Below are positions 54,263 to 64,000 of a stretch of DNA of 64,000 bases, piece by piece (positions within the stretch are counted from its first letter, which is position 1; the number at the start of each line of letters is the position of its first letter). The DNA is from Herminiimonas arsenicoxydans (GTDB lineage Bacteria > Pseudomonadota > Gammaproteobacteria > Burkholderiales > Burkholderiaceae_D), in the NCBI GenBank assembly GCA_000026125.1, contig CU207211.1:2728001-2792000 (forward strand). Direction: 5' to 3'. The translations under genes and the position numbers were made by a program. The notes under the pieces were generated by a model. It had not been told where the DNA came from. It saw nothing but the letters and a program-made list of their open reading frames with translations, and searched no databases.

Positions 54263-55672
54263 TTATACCTGATCCTGCATTTGCTTCAACTTGGCCGGTA
54301 CACCGCTGATCGAACCCGCGCCCATCGTAATCACGACATCGCCATCCCTGACGATGTTCATGATAGTGGCCGGCATGTCGACTATGTGCTCAACGAATAC
54401 CGGATCGACCTTGCCCGCCACACGCAGCGCATGCGCCAGCGTGCGACCGTCGGCGGCAACGATAGGCTGTTCGCCGGCCGCATAAACTTCCGCCAGCAGC
54501 AGCATGTCGGTAGTCGACAGCACCTTGACGAAATCCTCGAACAGGTCGCGTGTACGGGTATATCGATGCGGCTGAAATGCCAGCACCAGCCGGCGCCCCG
54601 GATAAGCGCCTCGCGCTGCAGAGATCGTGGCTGCCGTTTCCACCGGGTGATGGCCGTAATCGTCCACCAAGGCAAACGAGCCAGCAGGTTTGTCGTTGAC
54701 AGCCGAAAAGCTTATTTCTCCATAGCGCGTAAAGCGGCGTCCCACGCCAGTGAATTCGGTCAGCGCTTTTTGCGTCGCATGATCGGACACACCCAATTCG
54801 CGCGCAATCGCAATTGCAGCGCAAGCATTCTGCACGTTATGCATGCCGGGCTGATTCAGGCTCACCTGCATAGGTGCATAACCATCCTGTATGACCGTGA
54901 ACTGCATATGGCCGTCCACCGCTTTGGCATCGACAGCGCGCACCATGGCATCTTCATGAAAACCATAAGTCGTGATCAGCTTGGAAATGCGCGGCATGAT
55001 TTCGCGCACCGTCGCATCGTCCAGGCACAGCACCGCGACACCGTAAAACGGCAGGCGCTGCGTGAATTCGACGAAGGCTTGCTTGAGTTTTTCGAAGTCG
55101 TGTTCATACGTTTCCATATGATCAGCATCGATATTCGTGATGACTTCAATCACCGGCGACAGATTCAGGAAAGAAGCATCGGATTCATCCGCTTCCGCCA
55201 CGATGAATTCGCCGGCACCGAGTTTGGCATTGGCGCCTGCACTGTTCAGCAAGCCGCCGATCACGAACGTCGGGTCCAGCCCGCCTTCGGCCAAGACGCT
55301 GGCGACCAGGCTGGTCGTCGTGGTCTTGCCATGCGTGCCGGCAATCGCAATGCCGCGTCGCAAGCGCATCAGTTCGGCCAGCATCATCGCGCGCGGCACG
55401 ATAGGGATATGTTTTTCACGCGCCGCGACCACTTCCGGATTGTCCTGCTGGACTGCGGTCGATGTCACGATCGCATCGGCACTGGCGATGTTTTCTGCTG
55501 CGTGTCCGAGTGTCACCTTGGCGCCCAGTTCAACCAGACGGCGCGTCGCCGCATTGCTGCCCAGATCGGAACCGGAAATGGTGTAGCCGAGATTCAGCAA
55601 CACCTCTGCAATGCCGCTCATCCCGCTGCCACCGATACCGACGAAATGAATATTTTTGACTTTGTGCTTCAT
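54263..55672 (-). CDS. murC: UDP-N-acetylmuramate--L-alanine ligase
   Basis: A 469-residue Mur ligase that adds L-Ala to UDP-MurNAc. [24 protein letters not shown] opens the protein, [11 protein letters not shown] is the ATP loop, and [15 protein letters not shown] and DDYGHHPVE are family blocks. It differs from Mpl (3.8-5.1 kb) in these blocks, so both the de novo and recycling enzymes are present. The ATG overlaps the murG stop by 4 bp (ATGA). Confidence 0.98.
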   Translation of the reverse strand: MKHKVKNIHFVGIGGSGMSGIAEVLLNLGYTISGSDLGSNAATRRLVELGAKVTLGHAAENIASADAIVTSTAVQQDNPEVVAAREKHIPIVPRAMMLAELMRLRRGIAIAGTHGKTTTTSLVASVLAEGGLDPTFVIGGLLNSAGANAKLGAGEFIVAEADESDASFLNLSPVIEVITNIDADHMETYEHDFEKLKQAFVEFTQRLPFYGVAVLCLDDATVREIMPRISKLITTYGFHEDAMVRAVDAKAVDGHMQFTVIQDGYAPMQVSLNQPGMHNVQNACAAIAIARELGVSDHATQKALTEFTGVGRRFTRYGEISFSAVNDKPAGSFALVDDYGHHPVETAATISAARGAYPGRRLVLAFQPHRYTRTRDLFEDFVKVLSTTDMLLLAEVYAAGEQPIVAADGRTLAHALRVAGKVDPVFVEHIVDMPATIMNIVRDGDVVITMGAGSISGVPAKLKQMQDQV

Positions 55673-56745
55673 GTGTTTTTCACTAACTTTTCAAGTACAT
55701 CGGCGATAGCGGCATTCGCATCGCGGCGGCCGTTTGCATACGCTGCTTCGGCCATCTGTTTGCATTTTTCACGCGTCATGTTTTGCAGCAGGTCGGCCAG
55801 ACCTTGCGCCGTCAATTCGCTTTGCGGCAAATGAATCGCCGCCTGCTGCTGCTCCATCCAGTGCGCGTTGTCGCGCTGATGCGTGGTGGTCGAGACCAGC
55901 AAAGGCACCAGTACGCTGGCAACGCCGGCTGCCGTCAGCTCGGAAACGGTGATGGCGCCAGCACGACAGATCACCAGATCCGCGTCCGCATAACGACGCG
56001 GCATGTCGTCGATAAAATCCACCACTTCCGCCGTCACTCCGGCTTGCGCATAACGTGCGCGCAAGTCATCGATATTCTTTTTGCCGGACTGATGCGTCAC
56101 CAGCGGACGTTGCTCCGCCGGAATCAGGGCCAGCGCTGCCGGCAGCGCCGCATTCAATGCCTGCGCGCCCAGGCTGCCGCCCACCACCAGAATTTTCAGG
56201 GCGCCGCTGTGCTGCGCATAGCGCTGTGCCGGCGGCATCAGTGCACTGATTTCTGCACGTACCGGATTACCCGTCACCAGCGCCTTGTCCGCAGCATTGC
56301 CAAAATCCGCCGGGAAGCCGAACAATACGCGCTGCGCAATTGGCGTCAGCGCCTTGTTCGACAGCAGCAAGGCTGCGTCGGCATTCAGCAATACCAGCGG
56401 CACCCCGCGCAATTTCGCCATCCAGCCGCCTGGCACTGTCACGTAACCGCCCATACCCAGTACGACGCCGGGCTTGCGCCGCGCCAGAATAGAGAAGCAG
56501 GTTCCGAAACTGGCCAGCAGGCGCAACACGCCCGTGACCGTATGGCGCAAACCCTTGCCGCGCAAACCGGCAAAGGAAATCGTGTCCATCGCAATGCCGC
56601 TCTTCGGCACCAGATCGCGTTCCATACCGTGCTCGGTGCCCAGCCACGTCACTTCCCAGCCGCGCGCCTGCATCGTGTCGGCAATCGCCAGACCAGGGAA
56701 AATGTGACCGCCGGTGCCGGCTGCCATGATCAGCAGCTTTTTCAT
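55669..56745 (-). CDS. murG: UDP-N-acetylglucosamine--lipid I transferase MurG
   Basis: A 358-residue GT-B glycosyltransferase that makes lipid II on the inner face of the membrane. The N-terminal loop [18 protein letters not shown] is typical, the [13 protein letters not shown] segment marks the C-domain, and [19 protein letters not shown] binds UDP-GlcNAc. The start is the ATG at 56745, overlapping the ftsW stop by 4 bp (ATGA); an ATG 23 codons upstream is inside ftsW. The stop overlaps murC in turn. Confidence 0.97.
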   Translation of the reverse strand: MKKLLIMAAGTGGHIFPGLAIADTMQARGWEVTWLGTEHGMERDLVPKSGIAMDTISFAGLRGKGLRHTVTGVLRLLASFGTCFSILARRKPGVVLGMGGYVTVPGGWMAKLRGVPLVLLNADAALLLSNKALTPIAQRVLFGFPADFGNAADKALVTGNPVRAEISALMPPAQRYAQHSGALKILVVGGSLGAQALNAALPAALALIPAEQRPLVTHQSGKKNIDDLRARYAQAGVTAEVVDFIDDMPRRYADADLVICRAGAITVSELTAAGVASVLVPLLVSTTTHQRDNAHWMEQQQAAIHLPQSELTAQGLADLLQNMTREKCKQMAEAAYANGRRDANAAIADVLEKLVKNT

Positions 56746-57950
56746 ATGCGGCCGCCTCTCATCAACACGCGGTTCTCGTAATCGATGCGCAATAGAATCG
56801 CCAGGCCTATGCAATTGATCAGCACGCCGGAGCCGCCGTAGCTCATCAGCGGCAAGGTCAAACCCTTGGTCGGCAGCAGGCCGAGATTGACGCCCATATT
56901 GATGAAAGCCTGCACACCGATCCAGATGCCGATTCCCTTGGCCACCAGGCCGGCAAAGGTCAAATCCATCGCAATCGCCTGACGGCCGATTTCAAACGAG
57001 CGCTTGATGATCCAGTAAAACAGCGCGATCACCACAAAGACGCCGACAAAACCGAGTTCTTCACCGATGACGGCCAGCAGAAAATCGGTATGCGCTTCCG
57101 GCAGGTAATGCAGTTTTTCGACACTGCCGCCCAAGCCGACACCGAACAACTCGCCGCGCCCGAACGCGATCAGCGAATGCGACAATTGATATGCCTTGCC
57201 GAGTGCGTTTTCTTCCTCCCACGGATTCAGATAGGCAAAAATGCGCTCGCGGCGCCATGGCGACAGCAGGATCACCATGCTGAAAATACCGACCAGCGTC
57301 GCGCCTATGCCACCGAACCAGATGCCGTTGATACCGCCCAAAAACAGGATGCCCATCGCGATGCAGACGATCACGCCAAAGGCGCCCAGATCCGGCTCCA
57401 GCAACAACAGCAAGCCGACGAAGCCGATCGCCAGCGTCATCGGCATGAAACCCTTGGTCAGCTTGTGCATCACCTGCTGCTTGCGCACCGTGTAATCGGC
57501 GGCGTACAGTACGACGAACAATTTCATCAATTCAGACGGCTGCAGATTGAAGACCTTGAACGACAGCCAGCGACGCGCACCGTTGACGCCCTTGCCGACG
57601 CCGGGCACCAGCACCAGCACCAGCAGAATCAGCGTCGCGACGAACAGGTAAGGCGCGAGTTTCTGCCAGGTTTCCATCCGCACGCGGAAGGCCAGCAAAC
57701 CGGCAATCAGCGAGACGCTGATGAACATCGCCTGCCGCGTCACGAAATGCGCATTGTCGTAACGTGCGTACTTGGGCGAATCGGGCAGAGAGATCGAAGC
57801 CGAATACACCATCACCATGCCGAACAGCATCAGCAACACCACGACCCATACCAAAGGCTGGTCGTAGGCCATCATCTTCGAGCGCTGGTCGAGACTGGTC
57901 ACGGCTTTTTGTGCCGCTGCACTGGAAAATGACGGGAAGGCGAATTTCAT
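56742..57950 (-). CDS. ftsW: Lipid II polymerase / SEDS protein FtsW
   Basis: A 402-residue SEDS-family membrane protein that polymerises septal glycan with FtsI. About ten membrane helices are predicted. Family blocks include the GARRWL segment, FQPSELMK-type [24 protein letters not shown] and, near the C-terminus, LPFMSYGGS-like [14 protein letters not shown]. The N-terminal 25 residues are cytoplasmic. The ATG overlaps the murD stop by 4 bp, and the stop overlaps murG. Confidence 0.97.
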   Translation of the reverse strand: MKFAFPSFSSAAAQKAVTSLDQRSKMMAYDQPLVWVVVLLMLFGMVMVYSASISLPDSPKYARYDNAHFVTRQAMFISVSLIAGLLAFRVRMETWQKLAPYLFVATLILLVLVLVPGVGKGVNGARRWLSFKVFNLQPSELMKLFVVLYAADYTVRKQQVMHKLTKGFMPMTLAIGFVGLLLLLEPDLGAFGVIVCIAMGILFLGGINGIWFGGIGATLVGIFSMVILLSPWRRERIFAYLNPWEEENALGKAYQLSHSLIAFGRGELFGVGLGGSVEKLHYLPEAHTDFLLAVIGEELGFVGVFVVIALFYWIIKRSFEIGRQAIAMDLTFAGLVAKGIGIWIGVQAFINMGVNLGLLPTKGLTLPLMSYGGSGVLINCIGLAILLRIDYENRVLMRGGRI

Positions 57951-59443
57951 AGTGCAACCTCGCCACGCGACAAACCGATTTCGCGCACGGTATCAACAAA
58001 CACCTGCGCGCGATGCGCATAGTTCCTGAACATGTCGAGACTGGCGCAAGCCGGCGACAGCAGCACGGCATCGCCGGCCTGTGCCAGTTCTGCGGCCTTT
58101 TGCGTCGCCTCTTCCAGCGTCGTGCAATCGATCAGTTCAACACCGGTAGCTGCAATCGCAGCACGGATGCTTGCCGCATCCTTGCCGATCAAGACCACCG
58201 CACGCGCATATTTCGCAACCGGATCGGCCAGCGGTGAAAAATCCTGTCCCTTGCCGTCGCCACCGGCGATCAAGACCAAATGCTTCGCACCGCCGTCCTG
58301 ACTGACGCCCAGGCCATTCAATGCCGCCACCGTCGCCCCCACATTGGTGCCTTTGCTGTCGTCGTAATACTCGACACCGGCGATCGTCATCACATGCTCG
58401 ACGCGATGCGGTTCGCCATGATATTCACGCAAGCCGTGCAGCAGCTGTGCAAAGGACAAGCCGATCGCGCGACACAGGGCCAGCGCCGACAAGGCATTGA
58501 TCGCATTGTGCTGACCGCGGATTTTGAGCGCGTCCACCGGCATCAATTTTTTCGTCGAGATCGCCAGCTCGACGTTATCCTTCTTGCGGCGTTTCTGCGG
58601 CAACTCTTCTTCTGCTACCGCGACCGACAGCCAGCGCATGCCGTTTTCATCGGCCAGACCGAAGCAATTCGCCTGCCCTGCTTCGTCGGCGCCGAAAGTG
58701 ATGACGGCAGCAGATGGCAAAGCCATTTGCATGACTCGCGCATCGTCGCGATTGAGTACGCGTATGGTATTGCTGCCGAAAATACGCGCCTTGTCGTCAG
58801 CGTAGGCAGCCATGTCGCCGTGCCAGTCCAGATGGTCCTGCGTCAGATTCAATACCGTCGCCACATCCGCCTGCAGGCTATAAGTAAAGTGCAACTGGAA
58901 GCTCGACAATTCCAGCACCCACACTTGCGGCAATGCATCGCTGGCCACCGCCTGATCCAGCCTGTCCAGTGCCGCCGGGCTGATGTTGCCGGCGACCTGC
59001 ACAGTCAATCCGGCACGCTGGCACAGCAAGCCGACCAGACTGGTGACGGTAGTCTTGCCGTTGGTACCGGTAATCGCGATGACTTTCGGCGTGTAATTTC
59101 TTTCTTCCTTCAGCGCCGCCAGCGCCTGCGCAAACAATTCGATTTCACCCCACAGCGGAATTTCCTTTTCCTCCGCAGCAGGAATGAGCGCAGCCAGTTC
59201 ACGCTCAGGCATCAGGCCCGGGCTGACGGCAACGAAATCGATACCATCGAGCAATGCAGCATCGAAAGGGCCGGCAATGAATTCTGCAGTCGGCGCCAGT
59301 GCGCGCAATTGCGGCAAACGATCCGGTTGCGCGCGTGTATCCGCCACGCGCAGCGACGCGCCGCAGCGGACCAGCCACTGCGCCATCGCCAGCCCGGATT
59401 CACCGAGCCCCAGCACCAGAACATGTTTACCTGCGTAATTCAT
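57947..59443 (-). CDS. murD: UDP-N-acetylmuramoylalanine--D-glutamate ligase
   Basis: A 498-residue Mur ligase that adds D-Glu. [20 protein letters not shown] opens the protein, [16 protein letters not shown] is the ATP loop, and LELSSFQLH and [16 protein letters not shown] are MurD blocks. It is longer than E. coli MurD (438 aa), in part from an insertion near residues 255-290 rich in basic and acidic residues ([14 protein letters not shown]). It lies 21 bp after mraY. Confidence 0.97.
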   Translation of the reverse strand: MNYAGKHVLVLGLGESGLAMAQWLVRCGASLRVADTRAQPDRLPQLRALAPTAEFIAGPFDAALLDGIDFVAVSPGLMPERELAALIPAAEEKEIPLWGEIELFAQALAALKEERNYTPKVIAITGTNGKTTVTSLVGLLCQRAGLTVQVAGNISPAALDRLDQAVASDALPQVWVLELSSFQLHFTYSLQADVATVLNLTQDHLDWHGDMAAYADDKARIFGSNTIRVLNRDDARVMQMALPSAAVITFGADEAGQANCFGLADENGMRWLSVAVAEEELPQKRRKKDNVELAISTKKLMPVDALKIRGQHNAINALSALALCRAIGLSFAQLLHGLREYHGEPHRVEHVMTIAGVEYYDDSKGTNVGATVAALNGLGVSQDGGAKHLVLIAGGDGKGQDFSPLADPVAKYARAVVLIGKDAASIRAAIAATGVELIDCTTLEEATQKAAELAQAGDAVLLSPACASLDMFRNYAHRAQVFVDTVREIGLSRGEVAL

Positions 59444-59464
59444 CTTTATATGCTTCTCTCACGC

Positions 59465-60634
59465 TTAGCGTAATTTCAATGTGGATAAACCGAACAGCAC
59501 CAGCATCATCGTGATGATCCAGAAACGCACGACAACTTGCGTTTCCTTCCAGCCTTTTTGTTCAAAGTGGTGATGCAGCGGCGCCATCAGCAAGATGCGC
59601 CTGCCGGTGCCGGTGCGCATCTTCGTATATTTGAAGTAGGCCACCTGTATCATCACCGACAGCGTTTCCACCACGAACACGCCACCCATGATGAAGAGCA
59701 CGATTTCCTGCCGCACGATGACGGCAATGGTGCCGAGCGCGCCACCCAGGGCCAGTGCGCCTACATCGCCCATGAACACTTGCGCCGGATGCGCGTTGAA
59801 CCAGAGAAAAGCCAGCCCTGCGCCTGCCATCGCACCGCAGAAAATGATCAATTCGCCGGCACCCGGAATGTGCGGAATAAACAGATACTTGGCGTAGGTC
59901 GCGCTGCCGGTCAGGTAGGCGAACAAACCCAGCGCCGTGCCGACCATCACGGTAGGCATGATCGCCAGCCCGTCCAGGCCGTCGGTCAGGTTGACCGCAT
60001 TGCTGGTGCCGACAATGACGAAATACGTCAGCGCAATAAAGCCCCACACACCGAGCGGATAGCTGATGGTCTTGAAGAAGGGCACGATCAGATCGGCCTT
60101 GGGCGGCAAGTCCATGCTGAAGCCCGATTGCACCCAGGCCACAAACAGATCCAGGAATTGCGAATTGCTCGGTGCAGAAACCGAGAACGCCAGATAGACA
60201 GCCGCGAACAAGCCGATGATCGATTGCCACATGTATTTTTCACGCGAAGCCATGCCCTTGGGATCCTTGTAGACTACCTTGCGATAATCATCGACCCAGC
60301 CCACGGCACCGAAACCCAGCGTCACGATCAGCACGACCCAGACGAAACGGTTGCTGAGATCGGTCCACAGCAGTGTTGCAACACCGATCGCCAGCAAAAT
60401 CAGGGCTCCACCCATGGTCGGCGTGCCGCTTTTGATCAGATGCGTTTGCGGGCCGTCGGTACGCACGGCTTGCCCGACCTTCAGGCGCTGCAGCATGCGG
60501 ATGACCATCGGACCAAAAAACAGACCGATCGCCAGCGCGGTCAAGGTCGCAAATACCGCGCGAAAGGTAATGAAATTGAAGACCCGCAACGGTCCGATTT
60601 CATCCTGAAAATGTTGTGCCAGCCAGAGCAGCAT
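59465..60634 (-). CDS. mraY: Phospho-N-acetylmuramoyl-pentapeptide transferase MraY
   Basis: A 389-residue membrane enzyme that makes lipid I from UDP-MurNAc-pentapeptide and undecaprenyl phosphate. About ten helices are expected. The catalytic and metal motifs are GWVDDYRKV (DD pair), [10 protein letters not shown] and the [19 protein letters not shown] region. KAGTPTMGG-type [13 protein letters not shown] near residue 70 is another family mark. murF ends one base upstream. Confidence 0.98.
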   Translation of the reverse strand: MLLWLAQHFQDEIGPLRVFNFITFRAVFATLTALAIGLFFGPMVIRMLQRLKVGQAVRTDGPQTHLIKSGTPTMGGALILLAIGVATLLWTDLSNRFVWVVLIVTLGFGAVGWVDDYRKVVYKDPKGMASREKYMWQSIIGLFAAVYLAFSVSAPSNSQFLDLFVAWVQSGFSMDLPPKADLIVPFFKTISYPLGVWGFIALTYFVIVGTSNAVNLTDGLDGLAIMPTVMVGTALGLFAYLTGSATYAKYLFIPHIPGAGELIIFCGAMAGAGLAFLWFNAHPAQVFMGDVGALALGGALGTIAVIVRQEIVLFIMGGVFVVETLSVMIQVAYFKYTKMRTGTGRRILLMAPLHHHFEQKGWKETQVVVRFWIITMMLVLFGLSTLKLR

Positions 60635-60635
60635 A

Positions 60636-62003
60636 TTAGTGGGCTTCCTGAGTTTGTTGTCCGAGTAGATGCTGAACCACGCGTTCCATTTTCATGAAAC
60701 GCGATCCTTTTACCAGCACCGTTGCATCTGCAGCGAAGATCGCGGCAAGTGCGTCGTTTAATGCTTCCACGCTGTCGTAATGCTGCGCGCCGGCACCGAA
60801 TGCACTGACGGTGTGACGTGCCAGTTCGCCCAGGGCGAGCACATGCTCAATCCCGTTGGCACGCGCATAGGCGCCGATTTCTTCGTGATATTGACGGCCG
60901 TCGTTGCCGACTTCGCCCATGTCGCCCAGCACCAGAATGCGCGGCGACGCCATCTGCGCCAGGACATCGATGGCTGCGCGCACCGAATCCGGATTGGCGT
61001 TATAGGTATCGTCGATCACCAATGCGCCACTGGCTGCAAGCTTGCGCTGCAGACGTCCGCTGACCGGCGCGAAGGCTTGCAAGCCACGCACGATCGCCTC
61101 CGGTGCAATACCGATTGCCAGCGTGCAGGCAATCGCGGCCAGCGCATTACGCACGTTGTGCACACCGGCAGCCGATAGTGCGATGGTGAATTTTTGATTA
61201 CCTGCCGTGACCGACATATCGTTGCCGAACACGTTGGCGGCATAAGTGCAGCGCACATCTGCATCGGCTGAAAAACCGAAGGTCAGCGTCTTGCGTTGTG
61301 CTGCATAAGAACGCCACAAAGGCGTAAACGCATCGTCAGCCGGGAATACCGCAACGCCATCGGCCGGCAAACTGGCAAGTACTGCGCCATTTTCCTGCGC
61401 GACGGCCTCTACGCTCTCCATGAATTCCTGATGCTCGCGCTGCGCGTTATTCACCAGGCCTACAGTTGGCTGCGCAATCGCCGACAGCACGGCAATTTCA
61501 CCTGGATGATTCATGCCCAGCTCAATCACCGCCGCCTTGCAAGCCGCATTCAGGCGCAGCAAGGTAAGCGGCACGCCGATGTCGTTATTGAAATTACCGC
61601 GCGTCGCCAGATAATTGTCTGGGCCGAAAGCGGCATCGAGAATCGCGGCGATCATTTCCTTGACGGTGGTCTTGCCATTGCTGCCGGTCACGCCTATCAG
61701 CGGCAAGTTGAATTGCCGGCGCCAGTAGCTAGCCATCTCACCGAGTGCCATGCGTGTATCCGGCACGATCAGTGCGGGAACGTTCAAGCCAGCGGGAATT
61801 TTTTCGGCCACCACGGCAGCGACTTTACGCTCCGCCACTTGCGGCAGGAAAGCATGCGCATCGAAACGTTCGCCGCGCAAGGCGACGAACAAATTGCCGA
61901 CAGCGACATGGCGGCTGTCGGTCGACACGCCGTCGAACGCGGCATCGCCGGTCGCGGTCGCATTCTTGATTGCCGTCTGGAGCAGGTTCAAGGTGGCTTT
62001 CAT
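60636..62003 (-). CDS. murF: UDP-MurNAc-tripeptide--D-alanyl-D-alanine ligase
   Basis: A 455-residue Mur ligase that adds D-Ala-D-Ala. Family blocks are [22 protein letters not shown], the ATP loop [25 protein letters not shown] and [13 protein letters not shown]. The ATG overlaps the murE stop by one base, and mraY follows one base after the stop, so murE-murF-mraY are tightly coupled. Confidence 0.97.
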   Translation of the reverse strand: MKATLNLLQTAIKNATATGDAAFDGVSTDSRHVAVGNLFVALRGERFDAHAFLPQVAERKVAAVVAEKIPAGLNVPALIVPDTRMALGEMASYWRRQFNLPLIGVTGSNGKTTVKEMIAAILDAAFGPDNYLATRGNFNNDIGVPLTLLRLNAACKAAVIELGMNHPGEIAVLSAIAQPTVGLVNNAQREHQEFMESVEAVAQENGAVLASLPADGVAVFPADDAFTPLWRSYAAQRKTLTFGFSADADVRCTYAANVFGNDMSVTAGNQKFTIALSAAGVHNVRNALAAIACTLAIGIAPEAIVRGLQAFAPVSGRLQRKLAASGALVIDDTYNANPDSVRAAIDVLAQMASPRILVLGDMGEVGNDGRQYHEEIGAYARANGIEHVLALGELARHTVSAFGAGAQHYDSVEALNDALAAIFAADATVLVKGSRFMKMERVVQHLLGQQTQEAH

Positions 62004-63529
62004 CAGCTCACTCCCTGCATCACGCGCGCAGACAAAGCCAGTGCCGCATGATCGGCATCGAGGAAAGGCTGCTTGCGCCCCTTGATTTCCTGATACGCCT
62101 CATGGCCTTTGCCTGCCAGCAGAATCACATCCTGTTTCGCTGCATGCCGGCCTGCATACAGAATCGCCTTGGCACGATCTTCCATGATGTGCGGCGCATT
62201 TTTCGCGACATCCATGCCGGCCACAATTTGCGCAATGATGCTGGCAGGTTCTTCGTGACGCGGATTGTCGCTGGTCACGATGATGTGATCCGCAGCCATG
62301 GCTGCCTTGCCCATTTGCGGACGTTTGCCTGCATCGCGATCGCCGCCGCAGCCGAACACGCACCACAATGCACCGCCGCGCTCGTTAGCCACCTCACGCA
62401 GGGTTGCCAGGGTTTTTTCCAGTGCGTCCGGCGTATGTGCATAATCGATCACGACCAGCGGCGCTTCAGCGCCGCCGAGTTGCTGCATGCGTCCGGGAAC
62501 GGAGGTCAGCGCCTCGATTGCCGCAACCACATTGCTCAAGGCGATGCCCTTTGCCAGCAGGATGCCGATAATGCCCAGTACATTGCTGACATTGAATTCG
62601 CCGACCAGTTGCGTTTTAACCAGCGTCACGCCGAACTTCGATGTGAGCTGGAAACTGGTGCCGGCATGCGTGCTGCGTATATCGCTGGCGCTGAGCAGGT
62701 CGATATCCGCAACGCCTTGATTCGTCAATGTATAACCTGTGATGCCGATACCGGACTGTCGGCGTTTCAAACGCTCAACCAGACGCACACCCAGGGCGTC
62801 GTCCAGATTTACCACTGCGTGACGCAAGCCCGGCCAGTCGAACAGCATCGTCTTGGCTGCTTCATAAGCCGCCATATCGCCGTGATAGTCCAGATGATCG
62901 CGTGTGAAATTGGTGAACAGGGCCATATCGAAATGCACGCCGTACAAGCGCCCCTGATGCAAGCCGATCGACGATGCTTCAATCGCCAGTGCAGTAGCGC
63001 CCGCATGATGCATATTCACCAGTTCGCGCTGCAGCAGCACCGCATCCGGTGTCGTGTAGCCGGTGACATTGAAGGTGCCGTGTTCGCCATGCTTGAATAT
63101 GCCCACGCCCAGCGTACCGATCACGGCAGTCGGCTGTCCCAGACGCGACAAGGCATTGCCCAGCCATTGACTGCACGAGGTTTTGCCATTGGTGCCGGTG
63201 ACGGCAACGGTAAACATCGTGTGATCCGGATGGCCGTAATAGGCAGCGGCGATGAAGCCTGCGCACGCTCTCAGATTGTCGATGGCCAGATGCGGCACAT
63301 TCCATTCTTCATCCCAGTTGCAGCCGGCCGCGTCATACAGGATGGCTTGTGCCCCGCGTTCGATGGCATCGGAAATATAGGTGCGACCATCCGCTTCATC
63401 GCCGGGATAGGCAAGGAAGACATCGCCCTTGCCGATGCTGCGCGAATCGGAGGCCAGTTCGGCCGCCGGCGCCGCAGCTTGCAGCCAGGCGAGAATTGCA
63501 GTCAATGCGGTGTTCGTCAGGGCGGACAT
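62003..63529 (-). CDS. murE: UDP-MurNAc-L-Ala-D-Glu--meso-diaminopimelate ligase
   Basis: A 508-residue Mur ligase that adds meso-diaminopimelate. The SDSRSIGKGDVFLAYPG opening, the ATP loop VTGTNGKTSCSQ and EASSIGLHQGRL are family blocks. The DNPRHEEP motif near the C-terminus selects meso-DAP rather than lysine, agreeing with a Gram-negative wall. The start overlaps the ftsI stop by one base (TAATG). Confidence 0.97.
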   Translation of the reverse strand: MSALTNTALTAILAWLQAAAPAAELASDSRSIGKGDVFLAYPGDEADGRTYISDAIERGAQAILYDAAGCNWDEEWNVPHLAIDNLRACAGFIAAAYYGHPDHTMFTVAVTGTNGKTSCSQWLGNALSRLGQPTAVIGTLGVGIFKHGEHGTFNVTGYTTPDAVLLQRELVNMHHAGATALAIEASSIGLHQGRLYGVHFDMALFTNFTRDHLDYHGDMAAYEAAKTMLFDWPGLRHAVVNLDDALGVRLVERLKRRQSGIGITGYTLTNQGVADIDLLSASDIRSTHAGTSFQLTSKFGVTLVKTQLVGEFNVSNVLGIIGILLAKGIALSNVVAAIEALTSVPGRMQQLGGAEAPLVVIDYAHTPDALEKTLATLREVANERGGALWCVFGCGGDRDAGKRPQMGKAAMAADHIIVTSDNPRHEEPASIIAQIVAGMDVAKNAPHIMEDRAKAILYAGRHAAKQDVILLAGKGHEAYQEIKGRKQPFLDADHAALALSARVMQGVS

Positions 63530-64000
63530 TACATGTTCTCCTGGGCGGCATCGACCGGAATGATGATGTTGGTGACGCTGGAATCAGGCGCGACGTTCAT
63601 CGAGCGCAATGCGTTCGCCGTCACTACCGAAAAAACCGGAGCGGCTACCTGGCCGCCGTAATGCCTGCCGACGGCCGGTTCATCGATCATCACCGCAACG
63701 ATGATGCGCGGATCGGAAACCGGTGCAAAACCGACGAAAGACGCGACGTATTTTCTGACGTACTGGCCTTTTTCCAGCTTGTAGGCAGTACCTGTTTTAC
63801 CGGCTACGCGATAACCCGGTACTTGCGCTCGCGGTGCGGTACCGGTCGGGCCGGCGGCCATTTCCAGCATGCCGCGCGTCAATCTTGCATTTTTCTCGCT
63901 GATCACGCGCTGACTGATGGGTTGATCGCTGGAACGCTGAAAGGTCAGCGGGATCATTTCGCCATCGCGCGCAAAGATCATGTAGGCATGCGCGATCTGC
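63529..64000 (-). CDS. ftsI: Peptidoglycan transpeptidase FtsI (PBP3), C-terminal part (cut by window edge)
   Basis: The C-terminal 156 or so residues of a class B penicillin-binding protein, continuing past the right edge. The KTGT motif is present in RVAGKTGTAYK, followed by ASFVGFAPVSDPRIIVAVMIDEP and YGGQVAAPVFSVV, all typical of FtsI. Together with its position before murE this supports septal transpeptidase FtsI. The SxxK and SxN motifs lie outside the window. Confidence 0.95.
   Translation of the reverse strand, partial: QIAHAYMIFARDGEMIPLTFQRSSDQPISQRVISEKNARLTRGMLEMAAGPTGTAPRAQVPGYRVAGKTGTAYKLEKGQYVRKYVASFVGFAPVSDPRIIVAVMIDEPAVGRHYGGQVAAPVFSVVTANALRSMNVAPDSSVTNIIIPVDAAQENM

Noticed and set aside
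54119..55834. 571-codon plus-strand open frame
   Set aside because: Antisense to ddlB and murC, with the His/Arg/Gln-rich composition of a shadow frame and no ribosome-binding site.
61970..63661. 563-codon plus-strand open frame
   Set aside because: Antisense to murE and parts of murF and ftsI; no recognisable domain. The same reasoning applies to frames opposite nrdA, mpl, murD, mraY and murG.

Overview
This window reads as chromosomal core sequence from a betaproteobacterium of the order Burkholderiales. The best fit is Oxalobacteraceae, a Herminiimonas/Janthinobacterium-type genome. This rests on gene order (the ispB-pilB-pilC-pilD-coaE-zapD-yacG run, the dcw cluster followed by a peroxiredoxin and lpxC, and mpl-yqiA-ubiC), on moderate GC, and on the lysine/alanine-rich histone H1-like proteins common in this group. 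The species assignment is inference. I found no rRNA, tRNA, CRISPR array, prophage, transposase or defence island.

Layout. 1-5.1 kb (minus strand): a TonB-like protein cut by the window edge, an RNase II-type exoribonuclease, ubiC, yqiA and mpl. 5.2-12.2 kb (plus): an unrecognised protein coupled to a TlpA-like thioredoxin, then aroQ, accB-accC, prmA, a zinc-ribbon/DUF3426 membrane protein and a PfkB-type kinase. 12.3-23.6 kb (minus): yggT, a repeat-built histone H1-like protein, nrdB, nrdA (with a pair of NrdR boxes upstream), ampD, pilR, pilS, a PP0621-type protein and a CcsA/YpjD-type membrane protein. 23.9-26.1 kb (plus): ffh and a SWIB-domain protein with an H1-like tail. 26.2-33.1 kb: a lytic transglycosylase and proS (minus), rppH and a CNP1-like protein (plus), then rplU-rpmA-obgE-proB (minus, with a textbook sigma-70 promoter before rplU). 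33.3-40.1 kb (plus): ispB, pilB-pilC-pilD-coaE, zapD and yacG; a sigma-54-type promoter lies before pilB. 40.1-64 kb (mostly minus): mutT, an AAA ATPase, argJ, secA, an M23 peptidase, dciA (plus), lpxC, an inverted pair of dispersed repeats, a peroxiredoxin, then the division and cell-wall cluster read as ftsI-murE-murF-mraY-murD-ftsW-murG-murC-ddlB-ftsQ-ftsA-ftsZ, with ftsI cut by the right edge.

How the genes work together. The right third makes the peptidoglycan precursor and the divisome. mpl, ampD and the lytic transglycosylase add wall recycling and turnover, and lpxC and secA add envelope growth. The pil genes plus pilS/pilR form a type IV pilus assembly and regulation set whose sigma-54 logic can be read within the window. 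nrdA/nrdB, accBC, rplU/rpmA/obgE, ffh and proS are growth-linked housekeeping genes.

The window does not show a clearly new system. The most useful second looks are regulatory (sigma-54 site at pilB, NrdR boxes at nrdA, inverted repeats over the accB and prmA -10 boxes, long hairpin before ftsZ), the two H1-like tails (one with an exact 78-bp tandem repeat, one fused to SWIB), the inverted dispersed repeat pair, and the unrecognised protein at 5.2-5.8 kb.
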